Shown here one piece after another: positions 33,547-42,610 of a DNA stretch of 64,000 bases (positions within the stretch are counted from its first letter, which is position 1; the number at the start of each line of letters is the position of its first letter). The translations under genes and the position numbers were made by a program. The stretch covers positions 1-64,000 of the forward strand of contig JBCBYV010000025.1 of NCBI GenBank assembly GCA_039815685.1. The letters are read 5' to 3'. A model generated the notes under the pieces. The model was not told the DNA's origin and made no database searches. It worked only from the letters and a program-made list of their open reading frames with translations. The stretch comes from Thermohalobaculum sp039815685 (GTDB lineage: Bacteria > Pseudomonadota > Alphaproteobacteria > Rhodobacterales > Rhodobacteraceae).

Positions 33547-34377
33547 TCACCGCGGCGCGTGTCGGGCCAAGAACGGCAGGATGTCATCCAGGGCACCGAC
33601 CGCCAACAGATCGGCATGACCCGCACGGGGATAGCGAATAAGGCGCTTCGGCTCCGGTGCCGCGTCGAACAAGGCTTCCGCCTCTGAGACCGGGATCACG
33701 GTGTCAGCCTCCGCGCCGAGGATGAGGATCGGGGCCTCGACACCGGCAATGCGCTCAGCACTCTCCCACCGCTCATCCGGCAGTATCAGGCAGGCGGGGA
33801 GCCACGGGTAGTGATGCTCCGCCACCGTGCAGAGCTGAGCGAAAGGAACTTCGAGGATCAGAGCTGCCGCAGGGCGCTCCGCCGCGACGGCCGTGGCTAC
33901 CGCTGCACCGAGGCTCGTGCCCCAGATCACCGGCGGCCGTGCCGCGTCCGGGAATTCAGCGGCAATCGCATCGTAGAGCGTGAGGGCATCTTCGATCAGG
34001 GCCGCCTCGCTCGGAGCCCCGGCGGCGCCGCCGGCCCCGCGAAACGCCGGCACCACGGCGCCGTATCCGCGAATGACGAGGGGTGTCACATGGCGCGCCG
34101 CTCCCGGCAGATAGCCGCCGTTACCCGTGAAGTGCAGGACGACGGGGGCACCATCCACCGGCGGGGCCGCCCAGGCGAAGAGCGGTGTTCGATCCGTCGC
34201 CTCTAGGCGCAGCAGCCGGCCGCGCGGCAAGCCTTCCGGCTCCTCTGCCCGAAAGTTCTGGGCGAAAGGGTAGATGTGGTCGTGTCGGGTAAAAAAGAGC
34301 GCCCCCACCAGCACGGCCCAGATGAAGACCGCCATCAGCGCGAGCCTGAGGACAAAACCGCCGAGCCGTCTGATCAT
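33547..34377 (-). CDS. Membrane-anchored alpha/beta hydrolase
   Basis: A 276-residue protein: one N-terminal membrane helix (LALMAVFIWAVLVGALFF) then an alpha/beta-hydrolase domain. The nucleophile elbow is GTSLGAAVA; the Asp is in LGAEADTVIP and the His in RAGHADLL. It resembles the YfhR/ABHD13-like hydrolases of unknown substrate. Convergent with the second phosphatase gene, 6 bases apart. Confidence 0.82.
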   Translation of the reverse strand: MIRRLGGFVLRLALMAVFIWAVLVGALFFTRHDHIYPFAQNFRAEEPEGLPRGRLLRLEATDRTPLFAWAAPPVDGAPVVLHFTGNGGYLPGAARHVTPLVIRGYGAVVPAFRGAGGAAGAPSEAALIEDALTLYDAIAAEFPDAARPPVIWGTSLGAAVATAVAAERPAAALILEVPFAQLCTVAEHHYPWLPACLILPDERWESAERIAGVEAPILILGAEADTVIPVSEAEALFDAAPEPKRLIRYPRAGHADLLAVGALDDILPFLARHAPR

Positions 34378-34456
34378 GGCGCTATCGTACGGAGTTCGCT
34401 CACGCTCACCACGCCATAATCGCGCCGCCCCGATACCTTCGGAGCGAAAGGAGGTA

Positions 34457-34564
34457 GTGAGGCCGCACAATACCGGTCGTCGGCTTGCCGTCGTCGTAAT
34501 CGGCGCCACTGGCGTCGTGATCGCTGCGGCAAGGCTCTTCTTTGGTCAGCGCCATGAGAGATAA
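34457..34564 (+). CDS. Possible 35-residue membrane protein
   Basis: A GTG-started frame (MRPHNTGRRLAVVV..., ending FFGQRHER) directly after a perfect AAAGGAGG. It reads as a basic N-terminus, one membrane helix and a charged end, and is followed at once by a hairpin. Against it: the spacing between the ribosome binding site and GTG is only two bases, and the protein is unknown to me. Confidence 0.3.
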   Translation: MRPHNTGRRLAVVVIGATGVVIAAARLFFGQRHER

Positions 34565-34592
34565 GGGCCCGCGAGCTGCAACCCGCGGACCC
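34565..34592. terminator. Hairpin downstream of the small frame
   Basis: GGGCCCGCG (34565-34573) pairs with CGCGGACCC (34584-34592), one mismatch, 10-base loop. It lies between the small plus-strand frame and the end of pntB, and could serve either. Confidence 0.45.
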
Positions 34593-34666
34593 ATCAGTGA
34601 TGACACTGAGAAACCAACCTTCGACCGAAGCAGGATGCGCCGAGCGGGTTGCCGGAGCAACAAAGC

Positions 34667-36103
34667 TCAGCCGACTTGCGGCAGGAGGTTCTCGATCGAG
34701 CCCTTGGCATCGCCGTAGTACATGCGGCTGTTGTCCTTGAAGAAGAGCGGGTTCTCGATGCCCGAGTAGCCGCGCCCCTTGCCGCGCTTGAGGATGAAGA
34801 CGCTGCGGGACTTCCAGACTTCCAGCACCGGCATGCCGGCGATGGGCGAGCCCGGGTCGTCCTGTGCAGCCGGGTTCACGATGTCATTCGCGCCGATGAT
34901 GATGCTGACATCGGTCTGGGGGAAGTCGTCGTTGATCTCCTCCATCTCCAGCACGATGTCGTAGGGCACCTTCGCCTCGGCCAAGAGAACGTTCATATGC
35001 CCCGGCAGCCGCCCTGCGACAGGGTGGATGGCGAAGCGCACTTCCTTGCCCTTGGCGCGCAGCTTGCGGGTCAGTTCGGAGACCGCGGCCTGCGCCTGCG
35101 CGACCGCCATGCCGTAGCCCGGCACGATCACGACGCTGTCCGCGTCGTTGAGCGCGCTCGCGACACCGCCGGCGTCGATCTCGACCATCTCGCCCTCGAC
35201 CTCCTGCGCGCTCGACTGCTCGCCGCCCCAGCCGCCCAGGATCACGCTGACGAAGGACCGGTTCATGCCCTTGCACATGATGTAGCTGAGGATTGCGCCC
35301 GAGGAGCCGACGAGTGCACCGGTCACGATGAGGAGGTCGTTGCCCAGCGTGAAACCGATCGCTGCAGCCGCCCAGCCCGAATAGGAGTTGAGCATCGAGA
35401 CGACGACAGGCATGTCCGCGCCGCCGATGGCCATGATCAGGTGCCAGCCGATGGCGCCCGAGATGATCGCCACCAGCACCATCGTCCAGACGCCGGCGCC
35501 CTCAAGATAGAGCCAGCCCAGCAGGAAGCAGAGGATGAAGGCCGCGAGGTTGATTTGGTGGCGGAACGGAAGCGTCAGCGCATTCGACGAGATCTTACCG
35601 GCCAGCTTGCCGTAGGCGACGATGGACCCCGTGAAGGTGATCGCGCCGATCAGGATGCCGAGGAACAGTTCGACCTTGAGGATAGAAATCTCGATCGCGG
35701 TCTTCTTGGCAATGGTCGCAGCGAAGCCCGCGAGCTGATCTGCCGTGCCGTCGGCCTTGGCTTCCAGCGCGCGGCTCATCTCGAAATCCGCGTTGAAGCC
35801 GATGAAGACCGCAGCGAGGCCCACGAGGCTGTGGAAGCCCGCCACAAGCTCCGGCATCTGGGTCATCTCGACCTTGCGCGCGACATAGGCGCCGCCCGCG
35901 CCGCCGATCACGAGCATGACCAGGATGAGCGTCACGTTGTCGACGCCCGGGGTCATGATCGTTGCGATCACCGCGAGCGTCATGCCGATAATGCCGTACC
36001 AGATCGCCCGCTTCGCCTTCTCCTGGTTCGAGAGGCCGCCGAGGGCGAGGATGAAGAGGATGGCCGCCACAACATAGGCGGCCGTCACGAGGCCCAAGCT
36101 CAT
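34667..36103 (-). CDS. pntB: NAD(P) transhydrogenase subunit beta
   Basis: A 478-residue PntB: nine or so membrane helices in the first 270 residues, then the NADP(H)-binding dIII domain (VIVPGYGMAVAQAQ, VLLAEAKVPYDIV, GANDIVNPAAQDDP). With PntA it uses the proton gradient to make NADPH from NADH. 16 bases after pntA. Confidence 0.95.
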   Translation of the reverse strand: MSLGLVTAAYVVAAILFILALGGLSNQEKAKRAIWYGIIGMTLAVIATIMTPGVDNVTLILVMLVIGGAGGAYVARKVEMTQMPELVAGFHSLVGLAAVFIGFNADFEMSRALEAKADGTADQLAGFAATIAKKTAIEISILKVELFLGILIGAITFTGSIVAYGKLAGKISSNALTLPFRHQINLAAFILCFLLGWLYLEGAGVWTMVLVAIISGAIGWHLIMAIGGADMPVVVSMLNSYSGWAAAAIGFTLGNDLLIVTGALVGSSGAILSYIMCKGMNRSFVSVILGGWGGEQSSAQEVEGEMVEIDAGGVASALNDADSVVIVPGYGMAVAQAQAAVSELTRKLRAKGKEVRFAIHPVAGRLPGHMNVLLAEAKVPYDIVLEMEEINDDFPQTDVSIIIGANDIVNPAAQDDPGSPIAGMPVLEVWKSRSVFILKRGKGRGYSGIENPLFFKDNSRMYYGDAKGSIENLLPQVG

Positions 36104-36119
36104 CGCTGTCTCCCCCGGT

Positions 36120-37691
36120 TCAGGATTTCTGGAACATGGCGAGCATCCGGCGCGTCACGAGGAAGCCGCCGAAGATGTTCACCGCCGCCATCAGCACGCT
36201 GAGCGATGCGAGCACGAGGACCAGCCACGAGCTCGACCCGATCTGCAGGAGCGCGCCCACGATGATGATCGAGGAGATCGCGTTCGTGATCGCCATCAGC
36301 GGCGTGTGGAGCGAGTGCGCGACGCCCCAGATCACGTGGAACCCGACGAAGCAGGACAGCACGAAGACGATGAAATTCTGCATGAAGCTGGCAGGTGCAA
36401 CCGTGCCGACCAGAAGCAGCAGACCACCGCCGATCGCCAGGAGATAGGCGGTCTGATTAAGGCTCTTTGTGAACTCGGCCGCCTCGCGTGCCGCCTTCTG
36501 CTCGGGCGTCTCCTCCGGCTCTTTCTTCTTCTGTTGAACCGCGATCGCCTTCACCTTCGGCGGTGGCGGCGGAAAGGTGATCTCGCCCTCATGGCACACG
36601 AGCGCGCCACGGATGACATCATCCTCCATGTTGACGACCGGCGTGCCGTCCTTCTCCGGCGTCAGGTCGTCCATCATGTGGCGGATGTTCGTGGCGTAGA
36701 GGCTGGAAGACTGCGTTGCCATCCGGCTGGCGAAATCCGTGTAGCCGATGATGACCACGCCATTCTCGGTGACGATGCGCTCATCCTTGACCGTCAGGTC
36801 GCAGTTGCCGCCGCGCTCGGCCGCGAGGTCGACGATCACGCTGCCGCGCTTCATCGCCTTGACCATGTCGTCGGTCCAGAGCTTCGGTGCCGGGCGGCCG
36901 GGGATGAGGGCGGTGGTCATGACGATGTCGATTTCCGGGGCAAGCTCGCGGAACTTCTCGAGCTGCTTCTCGCGGAATTCGGGGCTCGACGGAGCGGCGT
37001 AACCGCCCGTCTCCGCGCCGTCCGTCGCTTCTTCCTCGAAATCGAGGAAGACGAACTCCGCTCCCATGGACTCGATCTGCTCCGCCACTTCGGGCCGCAC
37101 ATCGAAGGCGTAGGTGATGGCGCCGAGCGCGACCGAGGTGCCGACGGCGGCAAGGCCCGCGACGCCCGCACCCACGACCAGCACCTTGGCCGGCGGCACC
37201 TTGCCCGCAGCGGTGACCTGGCCCGTGAAGAAGCGTCCGAAATTGTTGCCCGCCTCGATCACCGCGCGATAGCCTGCGATATTGGCCATGGAGGAGAGGG
37301 CATCCATCTTCTGCGCGCGGCTGATGCGGGGCACCATGTCCATCGCGAGGACGGAGAGCTTCTTTTCGTTGAGCTTGGCCAGCAGCTCCTCGTTCTGCGC
37401 GGGCCAGACATGGCTGATGAGGATCTTGCCCGCCGGCGCGCCCTCGACTTCCTCAGCCCGAGGCGCTCGCACCTTGGCGACAACATCCGCCTGCGCCCAG
37501 ACATCCGCCGCGCTGTCGACTACTGCGACCCCTGCCTCGGCATAGGCTGCGTCGGTGAAGGCGGCGGCGTCACCCGCGCCCTTCTCGACAATGCACTCAT
37601 AGCCGAGCTTCTGCAGGCGGCCCGCGCTCTCCGGTGTGATCGCAACCCGGGCTTCCCCCGGCTCCGTCTCTTTCAAGGCGCCGAATTTCAT
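36120..37691 (-). CDS. pntA: NAD(P) transhydrogenase subunit alpha (alpha1-alpha2 fused)
   Basis: A 523-residue PntA. Residues 1-~380 form the NAD(H)-binding dI domain (MKFGALKETEPGEARVAITP; VLVVGAGVAGLAAVGTS). A charged proline-rich linker (PPPPPKVK) leads to three to four membrane helices. Some alphaproteobacteria split this protein into PntAA and PntAB; here it is one chain. The ATG at 37691 has AGGGAAAA upstream. Confidence 0.93.
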   Translation of the reverse strand: MKFGALKETEPGEARVAITPESAGRLQKLGYECIVEKGAGDAAAFTDAAYAEAGVAVVDSAADVWAQADVVAKVRAPRAEEVEGAPAGKILISHVWPAQNEELLAKLNEKKLSVLAMDMVPRISRAQKMDALSSMANIAGYRAVIEAGNNFGRFFTGQVTAAGKVPPAKVLVVGAGVAGLAAVGTSVALGAITYAFDVRPEVAEQIESMGAEFVFLDFEEEATDGAETGGYAAPSSPEFREKQLEKFRELAPEIDIVMTTALIPGRPAPKLWTDDMVKAMKRGSVIVDLAAERGGNCDLTVKDERIVTENGVVIIGYTDFASRMATQSSSLYATNIRHMMDDLTPEKDGTPVVNMEDDVIRGALVCHEGEITFPPPPPKVKAIAVQQKKKEPEETPEQKAAREAAEFTKSLNQTAYLLAIGGGLLLLVGTVAPASFMQNFIVFVLSCFVGFHVIWGVAHSLHTPLMAITNAISSIIIVGALLQIGSSSWLVLVLASLSVLMAAVNIFGGFLVTRRMLAMFQKS

Positions 37692-37813
37692 CTGTTTTCC
37701 CTCGTTTCTTGGCTCCCGACGGGGGGCAGTCTTTGGTGGGCTCCGGCGCGTGCGCCGGCCCTGCCCCCTCATGAGCAGTGCCGCAGCGCGATGGCCGGAC
37801 GAACGCGATGCGC

Positions 37814-37836
37814 CGCCGCCAAGGACCCTGGCGGCG
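37814..37836 (-). terminator. Hairpin between the cox subunit IV gene and pntA
   Basis: CGCCGCCA (37814-37821) pairs with TGGCGGCG (37829-37836), loop of 7. No T-run follows on the minus strand, so it may be a weak terminator or a message-stabilising element. Confidence 0.4.
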
Positions 37837-37867
37837 AGCAGCAGGACAGGCTGTCGCGGCAGCTAGT

Positions 37868-38008
37868 TCAGGTTCCGACGATGGCGAGGAAAATCAGGAT
37901 GACGACCGTGACGATCGCGACAATCGCGCAACCCTTGAGGAAGCCGTCGAAGGTCTTCTCCTGGGCAGAGATGTCCATCGTGCCGTGGGTCTCGTTGTTC
38001 TCGGCCAT
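37868..38008 (-). CDS. aa3-type cytochrome c oxidase subunit IV
   Basis: A 46-residue protein, easily missed because of its length. It reads MAENNETHGTMDISAQEKTF, then DGFLKGCAIVAIVTVVILIF and LAIVGT. A soluble N-terminus, the QEKTF(x)GF motif and a single C-terminal helix are exactly those of the small subunit IV of alphaproteobacterial aa3 oxidase. This subunit is not essential for activity in Paracoccus. As often, it is not near the other cox genes. It sits between a small membrane protein and pntAB on the same strand. Confidence 0.85.
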   Translation of the reverse strand: MAENNETHGTMDISAQEKTFDGFLKGCAIVAIVTVVILIFLAIVGT

Positions 38009-38041
38009 GTGCAGTCTCCGAAACTCGGTGTTGACGCTGGT

Positions 38042-38311
38042 TTACCGTGGCAGAGATTGGTTGTCATCTGCTTCCGCCACTTTCACCTGCTCCGGCGGCG
38101 CCGCTTCCCCGACATCCGCGGCGGCTGCGGGCGCGTCCTCGGCCAGACTGTCCTGGGGCGGATCCGGTGGGCTTTCTTGGCTTGCATCGAATGGGACCGG
38201 GGCATTGCCGCTGCCCATCGCCTCCCATACGCCGCGCAGCGCCCAGCCGAGCCAAAGAGCACCGCCAAGCGCGAGTGCGATCAGTAACTCGAGGGCATCG
38301 GCATCGAGCAT
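38042..38311 (-). CDS. Small single-helix membrane protein
   Basis: An 89-residue protein with one N-terminal membrane helix (LIALALGGALWLGWALRG) and a long acidic, proline/alanine-rich tail that should be cytoplasmic or periplasmic. Family not recognised. It starts five bases after the large OmpA-type gene, so it is probably co-transcribed with it. Confidence 0.6.
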   Translation of the reverse strand: MLDADALELLIALALGGALWLGWALRGVWEAMGSGNAPVPFDASQESPPDPPQDSLAEDAPAAAADVGEAAPPEQVKVAEADDNQSLPR

Positions 38312-38315
38312 CGGC

Positions 38316-40181
38316 TCACTCCCCGGCCGTCTGTGTAGCCCCGGCCACGGTGCTGAAGGCGATGCGCCGGTTACGCGCCCTGCCCTCGTCGGTCTCGTTC
38401 GAGGCGACAGGTTCGGTTTCGCCGTAGCCGCGCACCGTCAGGGCCACAACGCGCGGGGAGAGGCCTAGGCCCCTAAGCGCCTTTCGCACCGCGTCCGCCC
38501 GGCTTCGGCTCAGCCGCTCGTTCATCGTGGCGCGACCCTGATTGTCCGTATGACCGCCGATCTCGATGGTCGCGCCACGGCAGCGGGAGAGGATCGCCGC
38601 CAGATCCTCCATCAGCGGGACGAGGACCGGCCGCACCTCCGCCGAGCCGGGTGCGAACACAACAGGCGTAACCTCAACCCGCCGGTTCAAGGCGGCGGCA
38701 CAGGCGTCGCTTGGCAAGGGGCGCTCGGCAACGGCAGCAGGCAGATCGACGGTAACGGCGCTCTCGTAGGGAAAACCGGGCGGCATGGCCGCCGCAAGGT
38801 TCTGCAAGATCTCCCCGACGCGCGCCGCCTCCGACACCGTTACTGCAATCTCGGCCCGCCCATGCCCGAGAGCAGCGCTGCCGCGAACGCCCCGCTCCGA
38901 GAGGATCGAGACGAAGGCGAGTGCCGCCGGATGGATGTCATACTGCGAAGATGCGGTGGCTGACGGCACTTGGATCGCCGGAGCAAGAGCCACCGCGTCC
39001 ACCGCAGAGCTGCCGAGGCGCGCAGCCGCCGCCTGTTCAAGCCCGCGTTGCTCGATCTCGCCCGCGATCCGGCCTGCGAGCCGAATGCCCTCTTCGTTGC
39101 GCTGCGCCGTGAACCAGAGCGGCGGCGCGACGGCTTCCGGCGTCGCCACCGATGGTCCCTCGTACCGGCCGTCGAGGACGAAACCCAAGGGCAACGAGAG
39201 TGCGAGATTGCGGAGCGTGCGCTCGAACGCATCCGGCGTGGTCGGGGGTGCTGCGCTGAGGCTAAGATGGTTGCCCGAGAGAACGAGCCGCCCCTCCTCC
39301 AGCGTCGCGAGCGCCGCGATGCCCGCCGTCACCGCCTCTGCCCAATCGAGCGCCGGGCCGCCGAGGCCGACGGCGCACCAGTCGCCCTCGGCAACAAGAT
39401 CGAGCATGGGGAGCGCCTCTGCAATACGCTCCGCCTCACGCTCATCCCGCGCGGCACAGGAGAGAAGAACTGGCGTCTCGCCCGCACGTCGGTGTGCTGC
39501 AAACCGAAAGGGCAAGACAGTGCGCCGCGGCACCCTCAGTTCGAGATCGACCGCGATGCTGGGGCCAGCGAGAGCGGTCAGCTCCTGCTCGAGCGACCGG
39601 CGGCGCGCCAACGCCGAGACCTGGCCCTTCACCCGCACCTGACCCGGTTCGACGACGACGAAAGCATCGTCGACGGCGGCGAGGGCCGCGTTCGCCACGG
39701 TGAGCTCCGGCCCCCAGTCGGCCGGCAGCGGCCCGGCGTCGATCCCGCTCAGATCCTCGAGCGTCGCGTCCGGCAGCACGCGGGAGAGAGCGGCAAGCTG
39801 CGCTTCGCGCTGCTCTTCCCCCGAGAACCGGCCGAGGATCGTCACCTGCCGGTCCCTTCGCATCAGCTCCACGAAGAGTGCGGGGCGCCGCGTCTCGGGT
39901 GGTGCAAGCGTCATCGCATCGGTGAACCGGGCAAGAGGTATCACCTCACGCAAACCTGCGAGCACCAGATCGCGTTCACGGATGTCAGGCGCCCGGCCAG
40001 ACAGCGTGACCTCGAGCCCATCGACCGCGACCGAGGCCCATTCCGCCCCGAGCACAGCGAGTCCCGCTTCTGCAGACTGCTCGACCCGCGTCTCGACCGC
40101 TGGCACGAGCCCCGATGCGATCAGGCGCAACCCAAGCGTCACGATCAGCATGGTCGGCAGAAAGAGGAGGAGGCGCAGCAA
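38316..40181 (-). CDS. OmpA-family protein with long N-terminal BON-like region
   Basis: A 621-residue protein. An N-terminal membrane anchor (LLLFLPTMLIVTLGLRLIAS) is followed by ~450 residues of repeated alpha/beta modules resembling BON domains, then a C-terminal OmpA-like peptidoglycan-binding domain (IEIGGHTDNQGRATMNERLS, RGYGETEPVASNETDEGRARNRRI). It probably bridges the inner membrane and the cell wall. Function unknown; the family is common in Rhodobacterales. Confidence 0.82.
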   Translation of the reverse strand: MLRLLLFLPTMLIVTLGLRLIASGLVPAVETRVEQSAEAGLAVLGAEWASVAVDGLEVTLSGRAPDIRERDLVLAGLREVIPLARFTDAMTLAPPETRRPALFVELMRRDRQVTILGRFSGEEQREAQLAALSRVLPDATLEDLSGIDAGPLPADWGPELTVANAALAAVDDAFVVVEPGQVRVKGQVSALARRRSLEQELTALAGPSIAVDLELRVPRRTVLPFRFAAHRRAGETPVLLSCAARDEREAERIAEALPMLDLVAEGDWCAVGLGGPALDWAEAVTAGIAALATLEEGRLVLSGNHLSLSAAPPTTPDAFERTLRNLALSLPLGFVLDGRYEGPSVATPEAVAPPLWFTAQRNEEGIRLAGRIAGEIEQRGLEQAAAARLGSSAVDAVALAPAIQVPSATASSQYDIHPAALAFVSILSERGVRGSAALGHGRAEIAVTVSEAARVGEILQNLAAAMPPGFPYESAVTVDLPAAVAERPLPSDACAAALNRRVEVTPVVFAPGSAEVRPVLVPLMEDLAAILSRCRGATIEIGGHTDNQGRATMNERLSRSRADAVRKALRGLGLSPRVVALTVRGYGETEPVASNETDEGRARNRRIAFSTVAGATQTAGE

Positions 40182-40335
40182 ATGGGGCTCCGTTCTGGAC
40201 GATGACCTCTCCTAGGCGCTTGACGCCTCCTCTGCCAAGCCGCGGCAATGTGAGCGCCGGTTGCGACGGGGTGTTCGATCCGGCATAGGCTCGGGGCGCG
40301 ACGGGTCGGCTGCTGGGACGGGATGACGAAAGCGC

Positions 40336-41109
40336 ATGGAGACGCCCATTCCACGACCGGCGCATCCTCCTCGCATCGTCGCGCATCGCGGCGCCTCCGG
40401 AACGGCGCCGGAGAACACCCTCGCGGCGTTCCGCGCAGCCTCGGCACTCGGCGCGGAATGGGTCGAGTTCGATGTGACGCTGCTGGGCGACGGCACGCCC
40501 GTCATCCATCACGACGCCACGCTGGACCGGACGACGAACCGAAGCGGCCCTCTCTCGGCGCTCAACGCATCGGACCTCGCCGAGATCGATGCCGGCGCGC
40601 ACTTCGATGCGCGTTTCGCCGGTGAGCCCCTGCCGACGCTCGAGGCGACGCTCGACCTCCTCTGCGCCGAGGGTCTGTGCGCGAATATCGAGCTCAAGCC
40701 GCATGGTACCCCCGACAGTACGGCGCAGGCGGTGATAGGGCTTCTCGGCGCTCGGCCGCGCGTGCCCGACCGCGTCACGGTGTCGAGCTTCGATCACGAT
40801 GCGCTCGAGGTCGTGCGCCGGCTCGCACCTGCCCTGCCCGTGGCGCTGCTCTTCGAGCGCCTGACCGACGGCTGGCAAGAACGGGCGGTCGCGCTTCGGG
40901 CGGAGGCGATACACCTTGCGGCCGACGCGGCGGATCAAAGCGCGGCGGAGGCCGCGCATGCAGCCGGCCTGGCGCTCCGCTGCTACACGGTGAACGACCC
41001 GGCCGAGGCAGCACGGCTCGCCCATGCGGGCGTCGACGCGATCTTCACCGATTACCCGGAGCGCTTTCTTGACGACGACCGTTGGGACGCCTCACGGCTC
41101 GTAGGCTAG
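40336..41109 (+). CDS. Glycerophosphodiester phosphodiesterase
   Basis: A 257-residue GDPD TIM barrel. IVAHRGASGTAPENTLAAF carries the catalytic His and metal-binding Glu; VEFDVTLLGDGTPVIHHD carries the second His and the Asp; IELKPHG and a C-terminal YTVNDPAEAARL / GVDAIFTDYP complete the family pattern. No signal peptide, so a cytoplasmic UgpQ-like enzyme. Its last 18 bases overlap the end of the convergent prepilin peptidase gene. Confidence 0.92.
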   Translation: METPIPRPAHPPRIVAHRGASGTAPENTLAAFRAASALGAEWVEFDVTLLGDGTPVIHHDATLDRTTNRSGPLSALNASDLAEIDAGAHFDARFAGEPLPTLEATLDLLCAEGLCANIELKPHGTPDSTAQAVIGLLGARPRVPDRVTVSSFDHDALEVVRRLAPALPVALLFERLTDGWQERAVALRAEAIHLAADAADQSAAEAAHAAGLALRCYTVNDPAEAARLAHAGVDAIFTDYPERFLDDDRWDASRLVG

Positions 41110-41619
41110 CACCAACCCGAGATAGATGAACATCGCGAGGCTGATCGAAAAGCCCACGGGCAGCCAGAGACGGCGGACCCCAAGCACGCCCTTCGCATCC
41201 TCCTGATTGAGCGACTTGTAGGGCGTGTCCCGCCGCTTCATGACCTGTCGCACGATCAGGAACAGCACCACCGAGAAGAGCGCGCAGGCCGACCAGAGCA
41301 CGAGCGCCGAGCCGACATAGGGCCCGGGCACGAAGGGCACGAGAGCGATCACCACCTTGATGTCGCCTCCGCCGATCACGGCGCTCCCGATGGTAAAGAG
41401 CCCCCAGCCGATAAAGAAGGCGATCACCACATAGCCAAGTCGCCAGAGGAACGTCTCGAGCGGCAGGCCCCACGACCCGGTCGCGATGAAGACGGCCACG
41501 ATCAGGAGGCAGGCGATGTTCGGAATGCGCCCATCCTTTACGTCCGAATACATGATGTAGAGGAGGAGCGGCGTCAGCCCCACCGTCGCCGCGATCAACG
41601 CGGGCTGAGACATGATCAT
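41092..41619 (-). CDS. cpaA: Tad pilus prepilin peptidase (A24 family)
   Basis: A 175-residue short A24 prepilin peptidase with about five membrane helices. The two catalytic aspartates are in MYSDVKDGRIPN and in GGGDIKV. It lacks the N-methylase half of type-IV PilD, as CpaA/TadV does. Last gene of the minus-strand Tad locus; convergent overlap with the GDPD gene. Confidence 0.9.
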   Translation of the reverse strand: MIMSQPALIAATVGLTPLLLYIMYSDVKDGRIPNIACLLIVAVFIATGSWGLPLETFLWRLGYVVIAFFIGWGLFTIGSAVIGGGDIKVVIALVPFVPGPYVGSALVLWSACALFSVVLFLIVRQVMKRRDTPYKSLNQEDAKGVLGVRRLWLPVGFSISLAMFIYLGLVLAYEP

Positions 41620-41697
41620 GGGCGCCCCCTCCTCTGGCCCAATTCGTCGGCCGCTTCCGCAGGCGCCCCCCGGGCCCGCGATGGCGGCCGTTGTCGC

Positions 41698-42543
41698 TTA
41701 CTGCACGACTGCGGTTTCCAGCTGCTCGAGCTGTGCGGCCGCCGCCTGGTAGTGACGCGGATGCTCATCAACCGCCTTAGCGAAGAGGCCACGGGCGACC
41801 CGCTTGTCCCCCTGGCGGAGCGCGATTACGCCGAGATTGTAGGAGATCACCGCCTTCTCCTCCGCCGTCAGCGGCACCACCGGCAGGCGATAGTCGCGGC
41901 GCAGGCCACGGGAGAGCGCCAGGTTGTTCTTCGCGCTGAAAAGGCGGGAATTGTAGGAGATCGCCCGCTCGAACGTCGCCTCGGCGCGCTCATACTCGCC
42001 CCGGCTCATCAGGCTGACACCCCAGTTGTTCAGCACATCCGAAGGGTTCGAGGAGCGCTCCTCCGCTCGGGCATAAGCCGCATCGGCCAGCTCCCAGTCT
42101 GAGGATCGGTCGGCCAGCATCGCATCCATCATGTGCCGGCGCGGCGTGTCGATGGTCTGAGGAATACCGTTGGCCAGCGCCTCCGCATCCTCCCACCGAT
42201 CCAGACGAACGGCCACGAAGGCATATTCGAGCCTGTCCGACGGTGTCTCCTGCTGCAGCGCCAGCAGCTCCTGATAGGTACGCGCGGCCTCGGGGTACCG
42301 GCGAGCGCGGGCGTAGGACCGCGCGAGGTAGCGGCGGAAATCCGCGCGCTCCGGCTCGCGGGCGAGGCCCTGCTCGAAATACCGCACGGCGCTGTCCGGA
42401 TCGCCGGCCGTCAGCATAAGCTGCGTGAGTTGCGCCTCGTCGATGATGTCGCCGGCAAAGGGGTCCGGCTTTTCCTCGATGGAGTCGCTGCAACCGGCCA
42501 GAAGCACGGCCGCGACAATCGGGGCGAGCGCGAAGCGGGTCAT
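41698..42543 (-). CDS. tadD: TPR-repeat lipoprotein of the Tad locus (TadD-like)
   Basis: A 281-residue protein. The start MTRFALAPIVAAVLLAGCSD is a lipoprotein signal (lipobox LAGC). Tetratricopeptide repeats fill the rest. In Tad systems TadD is an outer-membrane-associated pilotin-type TPR lipoprotein. ATG at 42543 chosen for the lipobox. Confidence 0.82.
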   Translation of the reverse strand: MTRFALAPIVAAVLLAGCSDSIEEKPDPFAGDIIDEAQLTQLMLTAGDPDSAVRYFEQGLAREPERADFRRYLARSYARARRYPEAARTYQELLALQQETPSDRLEYAFVAVRLDRWEDAEALANGIPQTIDTPRRHMMDAMLADRSSDWELADAAYARAEERSSNPSDVLNNWGVSLMSRGEYERAEATFERAISYNSRLFSAKNNLALSRGLRRDYRLPVVPLTAEEKAVISYNLGVIALRQGDKRVARGLFAKAVDEHPRHYQAAAAQLEQLETAVVQ

Positions 42544-42610
42544 CTCGATCGGTCTCCCTGGCAGCGCCCCGGCAATGCGGCGGGGCCCCCGGACGTCTCC
42601 CATGGACGCC

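Noticed and set aside
34649..36202. 517-codon open frame on the plus strand
   Set aside because: Antisense to pntB, whose membrane helices and NADP-binding motifs are unmistakable.
36306..38468. 720-codon open frame on the plus strand
   Set aside because: Antisense to pntA, the cox subunit IV gene and the OmpA gene end; composition is that of a shadow frame.
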